Source: JBASEY01 sp964404285 (GTDB taxonomy: Bacteria; CSSED10-310). From it: a DNA stretch of 64,000 nucleotides. The translations under genes and the position numbers were made by a program. This document shows, in pieces, positions 52,901 to 62,267 of this stretch. Under the pieces are notes generated by a model. The model had not been told where the DNA came from. It was given only the letters and a program-made list of their open reading frames with translations, and did not search any database. The DNA lies in contig CAYOJK010000011.1 of assembly GCA_964404285.1 (NCBI GenBank), positions 1 through 64,000 of the forward strand. The letters run 5' to 3'. Position 1 is the first letter of the stretch. Every line of letters starts with the position of its first letter.

Positions 52901-54723
52901 ACGCACCGATCCTGCGGCATCACGACCACGATATCGATGATAGCGTCGGCAATAACGACGGAATGATCAACCCCCTGGAAACGATCCTGATGGATGTTTT
53001 TGTTTGGAATACAGGTCTTGCCGGAACGAATCTGACAGGGTATCTATCGTCGACGAATCCGAATATCGTGATCACTCAGAATATGGCTGTTTTTCCGGAT
53101 ATTCCGGCCGGAGGTTACGGTCAGACACTGACACCGTTCGAATTTGACGTTGGTGAAGCGGCAGTCAACGAAGAAGTCATTGATTTTACCGTTACGTACT
53201 ATTTCGACGGCGGGGACGGTACATTTACGTTTTATGAAACCGTTTCGGGCGCCGATATCCAGTTTGGATCGCTGACGATCAGGGATAACGGTGATCATGA
53301 CGGCATATTGGATCCCGGGGAAACCGCTACGTTGATTGTTGACCTGGAAAACCATGGCCCGATGGGATTAACCGGCGCGACCGGGACGATATCCAGTAAT
53401 TATCCCGATTATCTGATTATAGTGGATGGTGAATCCGTATTTGAAAATATTGAAGGGTTTGGCTCCGGAAGCTCGGTAGCGCCTCATTTCAGGGTTCGAG
53501 CTGCACCCAATACGCCTGATCCGACAGTGGTGACGGTGACCCTACAGCTTCAAGCAACTGAAGCGATCGCCACGGTGACATTCGACATCGAGATCACCTC
53601 GTCCAATTTCATTCGACGTTACTTCTGGGACATGGACACCAATCCTGGATGGACGACGGAAGGTTTGTGGCAGTGGGGTGTTCCGCAGGGCAACAGCGGG
53701 GATCCCACCAGTGGATATACCGGCGACAACGTCTATGGTTACAACCTTGCCGGAGCCTATACGAACAGCATGTCTGAAACCTACCTGACGACCTCTGCGA
53801 TCGATTGCACCGACCTGGAAAACGTCGAAGTGCGCTTCATGCGGTGGCTGGGTATCGAGTCCAGCACGTGGGATAAAGCGTCATTCCGAGTATCGAATAA
53901 CGGCACAAGCTGGACGACGATATGGGAGCATAGCAGCAGCACGTTTACCGATCCGGACTGGCATGCCATGACATACAATATTTCCGCTATAGCCGATGAT
54001 CAACCAACAGTTTATCTGCGTTGGGTCATGGGCACGACGGATTACAGCGTAGTGTATTGCGGCTGGAATATCGACGACGTCGAAATCTGGGCCGATAGCG
54101 ACAGTGAACCATGCATCAACAACGGAGACTGCAATTTTGACGGTATGCTGTCCAGCGCTGATGCGCAGATCGCTTTCCAAATCGCGCTGGGCGTGTTTCA
54201 GCCGTCGTTTTATGAGGAGTGCGCAGCGGATTGCAACGGTGACGGTATCATCACAGTGGATGATGCGCAGCGAATTTTTATGGCGGCGCTTGAAATCACC
54301 TCATGTGCCGATCCGCTGGATAACGATGGGCTGCTTAAACAACTGATAGAGCGAGCCGACACATGTGCTGTCGAGTTGGAGGCGACTCACATCAGTCCCG
54401 GTATAATCGAAATTGCGCTGGTCTTGAACGACAATCAAAATGAAATTGACGCGTTTTGGCTGGAGTGTCTGGTTGACACCCGATTTACATTGTCTGAATG
54501 CCGATTGGGTGATCTGAATCCGGATTGGCGACAGTTCGGTTGTCACCAGCCGGAGGCCGGTCGAATACGTTTGGGAGCATTTAACGATGGCTACAGTGAC
54601 CCGGTGATACCCGTGGGTTCAACCGGAGTCCTGGCCTATATCACTCTGGAAGGTCCGATCGACGCATTGCTTTCCGACCAAAGTCTGCCGATCACGATTT
54701 TCCAGGTTGCGGATGATTTATAG
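49933..54723 (+). CDS. Gingipain-like C25 cysteine protease with dockerin and cohesin-like C-terminus
   Basis: A 1596-residue secreted protease. Signal peptide (1-21), C25 propeptide, then the catalytic domain (about 230-620) with His 475 (NHLGHASE) and Cys 505 (SQGCYAGAFD). After it come a fibronectin-III-like domain (about 725-820), a jelly-roll (MAM/anchor-J-like) domain (825-985), two beta domains of CARDB type (990-1230) and a second jelly-roll (1232-1388). A dockerin (1394-1461; calcium loops DCNFDGMLSSAD and DCNGDGIITVDD) and a cohesin-like domain (about 1475-1596) end the chain. The final module resembles domain 1 of the 14032 protein (GDLNPDWRQFGC versus GDLDPGWIMFGC). Carrying both partners could allow self-assembly. 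Confidence 0.9.
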   Translation: MKRANIVLSICLILSVVPAMAQMTHTVRFGEPELLEWDVDVPGKDITDPFTKIQMKNAPLMAHPGEPQMPVRPVTLLLPQHEALESVTVTYNQWQKIPGSFLLAPGQHSYPLSQPDLQVFTEPNPVIYKNSKWFPEQNYSEPRIFWSKGYQLVIINLYPVRYQPNDGSLYVSDFATVIVNTVPADTRTDRIRCRNLESDREWVAGKVENPEMVLQYQTEPLASNNVLNQNDYRYVIITNNTLINAPSPNNFQDLLAFKASRGISGTIKPIEEIYSQYMGVDNQEKIRNFCIYAYENWNTEYILLGGDHQIVPTRGCYATAEGYQDNTIPTDMYFGCLDGNWNSNGNNRYGEVDDGPGGTEPDIFAELFVGRASVDTTTQLQNFVRKTIAYETDNYEAGWAKNALLLGEYLWPQTYGGDYMDELWYGTDKWGYTTPGYPQSWNIDHLYEREGSWGSSQLAPKFNSNNLHWVNHLGHASETTVMNLYTSNVQSLTNTRPFLVYSQGCYAGAFDTTDCIAEYFSWSSGGAFAVLMNGRYGWGEAGCTDGPGQYFHRQFHDAFFTENICEVGRMNADSKEDNAWCMNYKANRWTCYEVNLFGCPQTPLFGYVTTRGQIAFDQPAYPSDGTLVCIVQDVDLNLDPNVADTVQVALVTDRNDSETLTLIETGPNTCIFTGSITIQPGQPTPGDNILNVWEGDEITGAYIDANDGFGGINVPVTTTASVDDTYPIISNVRVTFVDDTSAVVFWNTDEPCDSRVWFGKVTPDQEVLVEGLQQNHAVTLTDLDECTGYTFFVQSADGAGNLSENDNGGTGYSLTTMVRIYVLQENMDTNPHWTITGGDWAFGQPTGNPSGPGADPTSGFDGLNVYGTNLNGAYAGGSTPYHLVTPALDCSMAFGVRLSFYRWLAVDGYDDNHQAHISVSNNGTTWHTIFTNPYSKIYDYAWMRYEYDISEYADGQPNVYIRWTMGPSGSGSVGGWNIDNVEVSYAAPCNAPILRHHDHDIDDSVGNNDGMINPLETILMDVFVWNTGLAGTNLTGYLSSTNPNIVITQNMAVFPDIPAGGYGQTLTPFEFDVGEAAVNEEVIDFTVTYYFDGGDGTFTFYETVSGADIQFGSLTIRDNGDHDGILDPGETATLIVDLENHGPMGLTGATGTISSNYPDYLIIVDGESVFENIEGFGSGSSVAPHFRVRAAPNTPDPTVVTVTLQLQATEAIATVTFDIEITSSNFIRRYFWDMDTNPGWTTEGLWQWGVPQGNSGDPTSGYTGDNVYGYNLAGAYTNSMSETYLTTSAIDCTDLENVEVRFMRWLGIESSTWDKASFRVSNNGTSWTTIWEHSSSTFTDPDWHAMTYNISAIADDQPTVYLRWVMGTTDYSVVYCGWNIDDVEIWADSDSEPCINNGDCNFDGMLSSADAQIAFQIALGVFQPSFYEECAADCNGDGIITVDDAQRIFMAALEITSCADPLDNDGLLKQLIERADTCAVELEATHISPGIIEIALVLNDNQNEIDAFWLECLVDTRFTLSECRLGDLNPDWRQFGCHQPEAGRIRLGAFNDGYSDPVIPVGSTGVLAYITLEGPIDALLSDQSLPITIFQVADDL

Positions 54724-54905
54724 GTGACTTCCGGAGCTCAACGGTTTTTAAACATCGAGCTTGGAAGGGTTCACATACGATAATGTCGAACTGGGAGGGT
54801 TATTAAAGGCGTTTCGCCGATTACCGGAAGATACGAAAATTGCGCCTTTTCAATCTTGAGAATTTCTATCAGGAGACCCTGTTTTGTTTGAGAAAGGAGA
54901 ATGCT

Positions 54906-57857
54906 TTGAAAAGACATAACCTGTTCTGGAATATGGTATTATGGGGGATTGCGCTGTCGATGTTTTCGACAGGTTATGCCGCTGACCCGCGTTTCTGGGG
55001 TGGATCACAATCAGTACTGTCACTGAAAAATGTCCCAGAATCGATCATCACGCGTCTTGAAACAGGAAATACGACCGAATTCTTTATCGTTTTATCTGAG
55101 CAGGCGGATGTATCCGGCGCCAAACAGTTCAAGCGTAAAGAAGACAAAGGGATGTATGTTTTCAAGCAATTGCGTGACGTTGCTGAACGTACTCAACCGC
55201 AAGTGATTGCCGACTTAGACCTTCATAATGCTGATATCCAGCGGTTTCATATCCAGAATATGATTTTAGTTCGGGAGGGGTTGCCGGATATGCTGTTGGC
55301 TGCGGTCAACCATGCGATGGTCTCGGCAATACGGGAAAATCTCCCTTATGAGTTTGTCGATGAACAACCGATGGCCTATCCGGACAACATGCCGGGTCGA
55401 GGACCGGAATGGAACCTGTCGCATATCGGTATCACGGATGTCTGGGCGGAAGGTGTCACCGGCGAAGGCATCGTTGTCGCCAACCTGGACACGGGTGTCC
55501 AATGGAATCATCCTGCGTTGAAGACAAAATACCGAGGTTGGAATGGATCGACGGCGAATCATGATTACAACTGGCATGACGTCAGTTCATCGCCTAGTTC
55601 CACTCCGTATGATTCGGGGGATCACGGCACGCATACAATGGGAACCATGGTCGGTGACGACGGCGCTGGTAATCAGGTTGGGGGCGCACCCGGAGCAAAA
55701 TGGATCGCCTGCGGTCCTTTAACAGATAGCGCTGGTTTTCATGAGTGTTTCCAGTGGTTTTTAGCTCCCTATAAATTCGGTGAAAGTCCATCTCAAGGAA
55801 TGCCGGACAAGGCCCCTCACGTTGTGAATAATTCGTGGGGCTGGCCGACAGGTGGGGGTGACTACCAATACGCTCCAGATATCGATGCGTTGCAGGCAGC
55901 GGGAGTTTTCATGGAATTTTCCGCCGGTAACGAAGGCGATACATGTAAGTCACTTCGCTCCCCGGGCGATTATCCACAGGTGCTGACCACCGGCGCCAGC
56001 GATGTGCAGAACCGTATTGTCAGCCGAAATTGGGCGACGTGGGGTTCGAGCCGTGGGCCGGCAAAAGCAGGTATTCCTGGAGCTCCTGATTTTATCAAAC
56101 CCGAAATTGTCGCTCCTGGATATGATGTGCGCTCATGCGTGCCCGGCAACGGATACGAAGGTGGCTGGGGAGGCACCTCGATGGCCGGCCCGCACACCTG
56201 TGCGGTTGTCGCGCTGATGTGGTCGGCAGCTCCCGGGCTGATCGGTGACATCGAAACCACCCGTCAGATCATTCTTGACACCGCCTACACGCAGCCGGGT
56301 GGAGCCGGATATTGGAACCAGACCTGTGAGGGCATCAACGCCAATACCACGATTCCGAACCACGTGTGGGGATGGGGGCTGCTGGATGCATACGCCTGTT
56401 TCCAGGCACTGGCGGGCGTTTATTTGGATAAACCCGTGTATCAGCCGGATGATACAATGGTCATCACCGTTCGGGATGCAAATGCCGCGGGAATGGTTGA
56501 TGTGCAGATCAAAAGCTCTATCGAAACGTCGTGGGAATACCTGACCCTTCCGCAGACCGGCAGCGGCGAGTTTTCCGGATCGTTCAACACGACATCAGGG
56601 CCGCCGGTGCATGGTGACGGAGCCGTTTCGGTGCAGCACGGCTCGACGATAACCGTGTGGTATCCGAATTTGGATTCGGATGTGGGCGCTACGGTCGATG
56701 GTCAGCCTCCAATGATTTCGAATGTGACGGTGAGCAATATCGGATCGGTATCGTTCGTGGTGAGTTGGGAAACCAATGAGCCGGCGAACAGCGTGCTCTA
56801 TTATGGAAATTTGATGCCACCGTCTCAAATGATTGAAGAAGGCCACTTGTCTGTGTCGCATCGAATACTGGTGACGGGTTTGAGCGGTGACACGGATTAT
56901 TTTTTCAAAGTTCAAAGCGCCGACGCTGCTGGTAATATTGCCGTCGATGATAACGGTGGTATGTATTACACGGTCCGAACCCTGGGTCTTTTATGGGATC
57001 AGCCGGTCAGCTTATCGAGCCCCGGCCGCGTAGCGAACCAGGAATTTCCTGATTATGCCACGCATACTTCATTTGTCGCGGATGATTTTTACAATGAAGA
57101 CAAATGGTATATTTCCCAGATTTTTGTGCCGGGCGAACTTTATAACAGCGGCACGTCATTGATGAATGCGACGATGTTGCATTGGCGGATTTATGCCGAT
57201 AACAACGGGCAGCCGGTCGGGGATCCAACCGGCGGCGGCAGCGCGCCGTTCTGGAGTTTGGATTTGTCTCCTGGTGATGCAAGGGTCACCTTGATGGATG
57301 GTGACAGCGATACCAATCTGACGCTGGATACACCGATTGTTCTGCCTTCAGGCGCCTGGTGGCTGATATTTTATCCGACGATGCATTTCGGCAATTACGG
57401 GCAACTGGGCCGATTGTCGTCAGACACGTCAAATCTGTCTATTGCCAAGTTTATCAATCCCGGTAACGGTTTCGGCCATGGGACATCCTGGCAGAATTGG
57501 TCGGTAATGGGACCGAGTCAGCATGACGTCGCGTTTAGGCTCAGCGGTACCTATGAAAACATGGCTACGCCGACGCCGACATCAACGCCGACGCCGACGT
57601 CAACACCGACATCGACACCGCCTAGCCCGCCGCCGCCGACACCGGAGTGTATCAATGACGGAGACGTCAATTTTGACCAAACCTTAACGTCTGCGGATGC
57701 TCAATTGGCATTCGAAATTGCTCTTGGATCATATTTCCCAACTTTTGTGGAGAGATGTGCGGCGGATTGTAACGGTGATGACACCGTATCATCGGCCGAT
57801 GCGCAACAAATTTTTATGGCTGCGCTGGGTGCAGATTCCTGCGTTGACCCGGTGTAG
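54906..57857 (+). CDS. Dockerin-bearing S8 (bacillopeptidase F-like) protease, paralogue 1
   Basis: A 983-residue secreted subtilase. AAAGGAG (54893-54899) fits TTG 54906, giving a clean signal peptide ending GYAA. An I9-type propeptide region follows (FIVLSEQADVSGAKQF). The catalytic triad is Asp 195 (NLDTGVQ), His 240 (DHGTH) and Ser 425 (GTSMAGPH); the oxyanion Asn lies in NNSWGWP. Next are a fibronectin-III-like domain (about 600-690) and a unique beta domain (about 700-885). A PTPTSTP linker and a dockerin (915-983; DVNFDQTLTSAD and DCNGDDTVSSAD) end the chain. It is a tandem duplicate of the next gene, differing in the module before the dockerin. Confidence 0.92.
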   Translation: MKRHNLFWNMVLWGIALSMFSTGYAADPRFWGGSQSVLSLKNVPESIITRLETGNTTEFFIVLSEQADVSGAKQFKRKEDKGMYVFKQLRDVAERTQPQVIADLDLHNADIQRFHIQNMILVREGLPDMLLAAVNHAMVSAIRENLPYEFVDEQPMAYPDNMPGRGPEWNLSHIGITDVWAEGVTGEGIVVANLDTGVQWNHPALKTKYRGWNGSTANHDYNWHDVSSSPSSTPYDSGDHGTHTMGTMVGDDGAGNQVGGAPGAKWIACGPLTDSAGFHECFQWFLAPYKFGESPSQGMPDKAPHVVNNSWGWPTGGGDYQYAPDIDALQAAGVFMEFSAGNEGDTCKSLRSPGDYPQVLTTGASDVQNRIVSRNWATWGSSRGPAKAGIPGAPDFIKPEIVAPGYDVRSCVPGNGYEGGWGGTSMAGPHTCAVVALMWSAAPGLIGDIETTRQIILDTAYTQPGGAGYWNQTCEGINANTTIPNHVWGWGLLDAYACFQALAGVYLDKPVYQPDDTMVITVRDANAAGMVDVQIKSSIETSWEYLTLPQTGSGEFSGSFNTTSGPPVHGDGAVSVQHGSTITVWYPNLDSDVGATVDGQPPMISNVTVSNIGSVSFVVSWETNEPANSVLYYGNLMPPSQMIEEGHLSVSHRILVTGLSGDTDYFFKVQSADAAGNIAVDDNGGMYYTVRTLGLLWDQPVSLSSPGRVANQEFPDYATHTSFVADDFYNEDKWYISQIFVPGELYNSGTSLMNATMLHWRIYADNNGQPVGDPTGGGSAPFWSLDLSPGDARVTLMDGDSDTNLTLDTPIVLPSGAWWLIFYPTMHFGNYGQLGRLSSDTSNLSIAKFINPGNGFGHGTSWQNWSVMGPSQHDVAFRLSGTYENMATPTPTSTPTPTSTPTSTPPSPPPPTPECINDGDVNFDQTLTSADAQLAFEIALGSYFPTFVERCAADCNGDDTVSSADAQQIFMAALGADSCVDPV

Positions 57858-57887
57858 CCCACTACTAACTAGGGGGAGCTTTACATT

Positions 57888-60719
57888 ATGAAAAGTACTA
57901 TTGGAAAAGCGGTTGTGTTGTTGTTTATGCTGGCAAGCGTATCGATTGCCGCTGCTGAACCAAACAGCGTGTTTTGGGGTGGAGACGCATCGCTGAAATC
58001 ACTCAAAAATGTTCCTGCATCGATTGTAACTCAAATGCAAAATGAAGGTGTCGCCGAGTTTTTCATTGTCTTGTCCGAACAGGCGGATGTATCCGGCGCC
58101 AAACAGTTCAAGCGCAAAGAAGACAAAGGAATGTATGTTTTCAAGCAGTTGGTTGACGTTGCTGAAAGAACTCAACCACAGGTGATCGCTGAGTTGGGGC
58201 TGCAAAATGCGGATATCCAGCGCTTTCATATTCAGAATATGATTCTGGTTCGGGACGGAACGCCGGACATGCTTTTGGAAGCGGTCAACCATCCGATGAT
58301 TTCGACGATTCGTGAAAACCGTCCCTATAATTTCGTCAATGAACAGCCGTTGGCTTACGTGGACAATATGCCGGGGCGTGGGCCGGAATGGAACCTGTCC
58401 CATATCGGTATCACGAATGTTTGGGCGGATGGCGTTACGGGTGAAGGTATCGTTGTCGCGAACTTGGATACCGGCGTTCAATGGGACCACCCGGCGCTGA
58501 AGCCGAAGTATCGCGGCTGGAACGGGACAACGGCGAATCACGACTATAACTGGCATGACGCCAGCAGTTATTCTCCCAGTGCAGTTCCTTACGATTCAGG
58601 GGATCACGGCACCCACACGATGGGCACTATGGTTGGTGACGACGGCATGGGGAACCAGATCGGTGGAGCGCCCGGCGCCAAATGGATGGCGTGCGGTCCA
58701 TTGGATGACGATGCCGGATTTCACGAATGTTTTGAATGGTTTTTAGCGCCTTACAAATTCGGCGAAAGCCCGACTCAGGGCGTGCCGGATATGGCGCCGC
58801 ACGTGGTGAACAATTCTTGGGGTTGGCCGGTTGGTGGGGGCGATTACCAGTATGCTCCCGATATTGACGCATTGCAGGCAGCGGGAGTTTTTATGGAGTT
58901 TTCTGCCGGTAACGAAGGTGACAGTTGTAAATCACTTCGCTCACCTGGTGATTACCCGCAGGTGTTGAGCACCGGCGCCAGCGATGTGCAGAATCGGATT
59001 GTCAGCGAGAACTGGACGTATTGGGGCTCGAGCCGCGGGCCGGCAAAAACGGGCATTCCTGGAGCTCCGAATTTTATCAAACCGGAGATTGTGGCTCCTG
59101 GATACGATGTTCGCTCAAGTATTCCGGGCAACAGTTATGAAGGCGGTTGGGGAGGCACCTCGATGGCCGGACCTCATACATGCGTAGCTGTCGCATTGAT
59201 GTGGTCGGCAGCGCCGGGATTGATCGGTGACATCGAGACCACTCGACAAATCATTCTAGATAATGCCTATACGGAACCGGGCGGAGCCGGTTATTGGAGC
59301 CAAACCTGTGAAGGTATCAATGCCGCAACCACAATTCCAAACCACGTGTGGGGATGGGGCCTGCTGGATGTCTATGCCTGTTACCAAGCGCTGGCCGGTG
59401 TCTATCTGGATAAACCGGAATATCAGCCGGATGATACGGTTCTGATTTCGGTTAGAGATAGGGATGCATCGGGCTCTGTTGAAGTCAAAGTCAAAAGCAC
59501 GGTGGAAACATCATGGGAGACAGTCACGTTGACTCAGGTTTCCGATGGGCAGTTTGAAGGCTCGATTTTGACGACATCCGCTCCGCCGGTACACGGAGAC
59601 GGTGCGATATCGGTCATTCACGGCGCCACGCTTACTGCTTGGTATCAAAGTTTGGATATGGAAGCGACGGCATCGATTGACGGGGTGAGCCCGGTCATCA
59701 GTAATGTTCAGGTGACCCTGGTGACATCCAGGACCTTTACCGTGACCTGGCAGACCGATGAACCGGCGCGCTCGATCATCATGTATGGCACTGGCGCCCC
59801 CAATATCGAGACGCGTGAGAATGGGTTTAAAACTAATCATACATTGACTGTTACGGATCTTGAGCCATGCACGTATTATTTCTTCGATGTCCTGGCCGAA
59901 GACCGTGCCGGCAATGAAGCGGTGGATGACAACGGTGGCATGCATTACGGGGAACAGACTTACGATGTCATCATTTTTATCGATGCCAATATGGATTCCG
60001 ATCCCGGATGGACATACGAAGGTGACTGGGCGTGGGGCCAGCCGACAGGGCAGGGTGGCCAATACGGATCCCCTGATCCGAGCAGCGGTTACACCGGCAA
60101 TAATGTGGTTGGATATAATCTCAATGGCGATTATCCGAACAGCATGTCCTCGACTATGTGGACGACAACACCGGCGTTTGACTGTTCCGACGCGTCTGTC
60201 GTGAACTTGGAATTCTATGCGTGGTTAGGTGTCGAACAGAGCTGGTATGACCATGCTTACATTGCCGTCAGCAATAATAATGGTGGATCGTGGACAACGA
60301 TTTGGGAAAATTCAGGAACCTTGAGCGGGGGGGCATGGGAGCTGTGGACGTTTGATATCAGCAGTCATGCTGCAGGAAAACCACAAGTCAAGATTCGCTG
60401 GGGAATGGGATCGACTGATTCGGGTTGGAGATACTGTGGTTGGAATATCGACGATGTTTTGGTGTCGTTTGAAAAACCATGTGAAAATCCGACACCGACT
60501 CCAAATCAGTGTATCCACAACGGTGATGTGGACATGAACGGCTTGCTCAGCTCTTCGGATGCACAGTTGGCATTCCAAATCGCTCTGGGAGCCTTCGTTC
60601 CGACCTACGAAGAAGAATGTGCGGCGGATTGCGACGGTGATGACAGCGTGTCTTCGGCCGATGCACAGCAGATATTCATGGCTTCGTTGGGAGCTGGAAC
60701 ATGTGTTGACCCGTTGTAA
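57888..60719 (+). CDS. Dockerin-bearing S8 (bacillopeptidase F-like) protease, paralogue 2
   Basis: A 943-residue secreted subtilase very close to its upstream neighbour over the pro- and catalytic domains. ATG 57888 follows AGGGGGAG. Signal peptide (1-22), propeptide, triad Asp 194, His 240 and Ser 425. A fibronectin-III-like domain is followed here by a jelly-roll domain (about 700-865; GWNIDDVLVSF) like those of the C25 protease, a very short PTPT linker and a dockerin (875-943; DVDMNGLLSSSD and DCDGDDSVSSAD). The 30-base gap suggests one operon with paralogue 1. Export would be by Sec, then probably type II secretion. Confidence 0.92.
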   Translation: MKSTIGKAVVLLFMLASVSIAAAEPNSVFWGGDASLKSLKNVPASIVTQMQNEGVAEFFIVLSEQADVSGAKQFKRKEDKGMYVFKQLVDVAERTQPQVIAELGLQNADIQRFHIQNMILVRDGTPDMLLEAVNHPMISTIRENRPYNFVNEQPLAYVDNMPGRGPEWNLSHIGITNVWADGVTGEGIVVANLDTGVQWDHPALKPKYRGWNGTTANHDYNWHDASSYSPSAVPYDSGDHGTHTMGTMVGDDGMGNQIGGAPGAKWMACGPLDDDAGFHECFEWFLAPYKFGESPTQGVPDMAPHVVNNSWGWPVGGGDYQYAPDIDALQAAGVFMEFSAGNEGDSCKSLRSPGDYPQVLSTGASDVQNRIVSENWTYWGSSRGPAKTGIPGAPNFIKPEIVAPGYDVRSSIPGNSYEGGWGGTSMAGPHTCVAVALMWSAAPGLIGDIETTRQIILDNAYTEPGGAGYWSQTCEGINAATTIPNHVWGWGLLDVYACYQALAGVYLDKPEYQPDDTVLISVRDRDASGSVEVKVKSTVETSWETVTLTQVSDGQFEGSILTTSAPPVHGDGAISVIHGATLTAWYQSLDMEATASIDGVSPVISNVQVTLVTSRTFTVTWQTDEPARSIIMYGTGAPNIETRENGFKTNHTLTVTDLEPCTYYFFDVLAEDRAGNEAVDDNGGMHYGEQTYDVIIFIDANMDSDPGWTYEGDWAWGQPTGQGGQYGSPDPSSGYTGNNVVGYNLNGDYPNSMSSTMWTTTPAFDCSDASVVNLEFYAWLGVEQSWYDHAYIAVSNNNGGSWTTIWENSGTLSGGAWELWTFDISSHAAGKPQVKIRWGMGSTDSGWRYCGWNIDDVLVSFEKPCENPTPTPNQCIHNGDVDMNGLLSSSDAQLAFQIALGAFVPTYEEECAADCDGDDSVSSADAQQIFMASLGAGTCVDPL

Positions 60720-61202
60720 ATAACCCATTGATTGTTTGATCGATAGGGTGCATGGCCCAAAATGTTGTGGGGAGGCGTTTTAGGGTGGTGTACCCTATTT
60801 CTTTCTCATGTTCTTTTTGCTGATTCACAGAAAACGTTTAAATTTCTTAAAAAGCATAGATTCCAAATTATTGGAATAATTCCTACAAAATATGGCTTGT
60901 TGGAATTGTTCAAAAGCTCATTTTACGATTATTATTCTGGAGGAAGGTGAGTAAAGCCTGCACACTATCGAATTAATTGAAGTGCAGGTATCACCATAAA
61001 GATAATTTAGATTTGAGCTAAGCGCCTTACATATTTCGGTAATGTTGCCTATCAACAGGTAGTGTAATGCTCAAGGAATTATCTGAGTAACAGATATTGT
61101 AAATAACAACGGCAGCATATCGTCGGTTGATACGCTGCCGATAATGTCAGGTTCGTCTAAGTATATGGATACTCTTTGACGGTCGATCGATTGATTGGAG
61201 AC
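60720..61202. other. Intergenic stretch with hairpins between convergent genes
   Basis: About 480 bases without a supported gene. A 12-bp stem with one mismatch (61110-61121 / 61129-61140, ends CGGCAGC/GCTGCCG, loop GTCGGTT) and a smaller dyad TATCTG/CAGATA (61080-61096) lie near the aminopeptidase end. No T run follows the larger stem, so its role as terminator is uncertain. A 62-codon frame at 60762 has no ribosome site or family character. Confidence 0.5.
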
Positions 61203-62267
61203 TTAAAACAATTCTCCAAGGTTCGATGTGTAGAAAGAGTTACGGAAAATCGGTTCGAAATTGCCGTCGGGATATTCGAAATCCATATCCATTTGAATAG
61301 GGTGTTCTGCCCAGATAGTGTCGGGGAAACGTTTTTTCGGGCCGTGTCCCCAGTGCATTCCCATGGTTTTTTCGTCGCCGACATGCGTCCCATTGCAGCG
61401 GGCTTCATCGTTGACGCCCAGTCCCAGTTTGGTAATGACGGCTTCGGCTGGATCACCTTTCAAAATCAGGCGACGCTCTTTTTTGGCGTTTTCCCCTGAG
61501 CCGATAATGTCGACGATTCGGTTTTTGCGGATGCTGTAAACAACCAATTCATCTTCGATCAGAGCAGGAATTTCACCATTCGTACGGCTCTCACCACGAT
61601 AATCACCCTCGATCCCCGCATACGGTGGAATATTGGCACAACCAGAGGGAATATTGATGAACTCACCTGGTCGCATTGCCGAACCGTTTTCGCAGAACTG
61701 ATATCGCTGGCCACGCAGGTCAATCGAGCATTGCCAGGTTTTATCGTTCAGACGGAAGGTAAAATGCGCGGCAACCGCTTTAGCCATGCGAGATACCAGG
61801 ATTTCGAACCGAAGCGGAATTTTGGAATAATCGGCCTTAAATCCTTCAAAATATGCGTTTACGCCGGGGGCTGATCCGAAACGGAAATTCTGTTTCAGTC
61901 GTCCGACCAGTTCGCCGGTGATCGACGGGCCCGTGATCGCGACGATGATATCTTTTTCACCCCAACCGCTCATCACCGCTTTTGCATCGACTGGCTGTCC
62001 GTCGATATAACCGTCGGCATCGAATGCGTCCCCAGGCGCCGGGTTACGTAAATCCAAATACAGGATCGAACTGACTTTGAATCCGATGACTTCCGCCAGC
62101 TCTTTCGCTGCAGCATGCCACGTCTCAGTCATTTCCTTGCGATGACGCGTCTCATCATCTGCTTTGGACGCGTTAGCAGGAAAATCCGTGACGAATATCA
62201 TGGTCTCCCCAGGTTGAGGGGCAAAAGCATCTAAAAATAATTTTTTGACATTGTAATCTAGGCGCAT
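61203..62267 (-). CDS. M29-like aminopeptidase
   Basis: A 354-residue cytoplasmic metalloprotein resembling M29 (thermophilic-type) aminopeptidases. It shows GEFINIPSGCANIPPYAG, a variant of the metal-site region with Cys where Glu is usual. LGLGVNDEARCNG, the HVGDEKTMGMHWGHG region and a late His-Asp (AEHPIQMDMDFEYPDG) match the other ligand segments. Leucyl and other N-terminal residues would be released from peptides. GGAGAAAGAAC precedes its ATG. In context it would finish digestion of imported peptides; the altered metal site makes activity less certain. Confidence 0.82.
   Translation of the reverse strand: MRLDYNVKKLFLDAFAPQPGETMIFVTDFPANASKADDETRHRKEMTETWHAAAKELAEVIGFKVSSILYLDLRNPAPGDAFDADGYIDGQPVDAKAVMSGWGEKDIIVAITGPSITGELVGRLKQNFRFGSAPGVNAYFEGFKADYSKIPLRFEILVSRMAKAVAAHFTFRLNDKTWQCSIDLRGQRYQFCENGSAMRPGEFINIPSGCANIPPYAGIEGDYRGESRTNGEIPALIEDELVVYSIRKNRIVDIIGSGENAKKERRLILKGDPAEAVITKLGLGVNDEARCNGTHVGDEKTMGMHWGHGPKKRFPDTIWAEHPIQMDMDFEYPDGNFEPIFRNSFYTSNLGELF

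Noticed and set aside
60762..60950. 62-codon frame after the second S8 protease
   Set aside because: No ribosome site and no family resemblance; it lies in an intergenic stretch.
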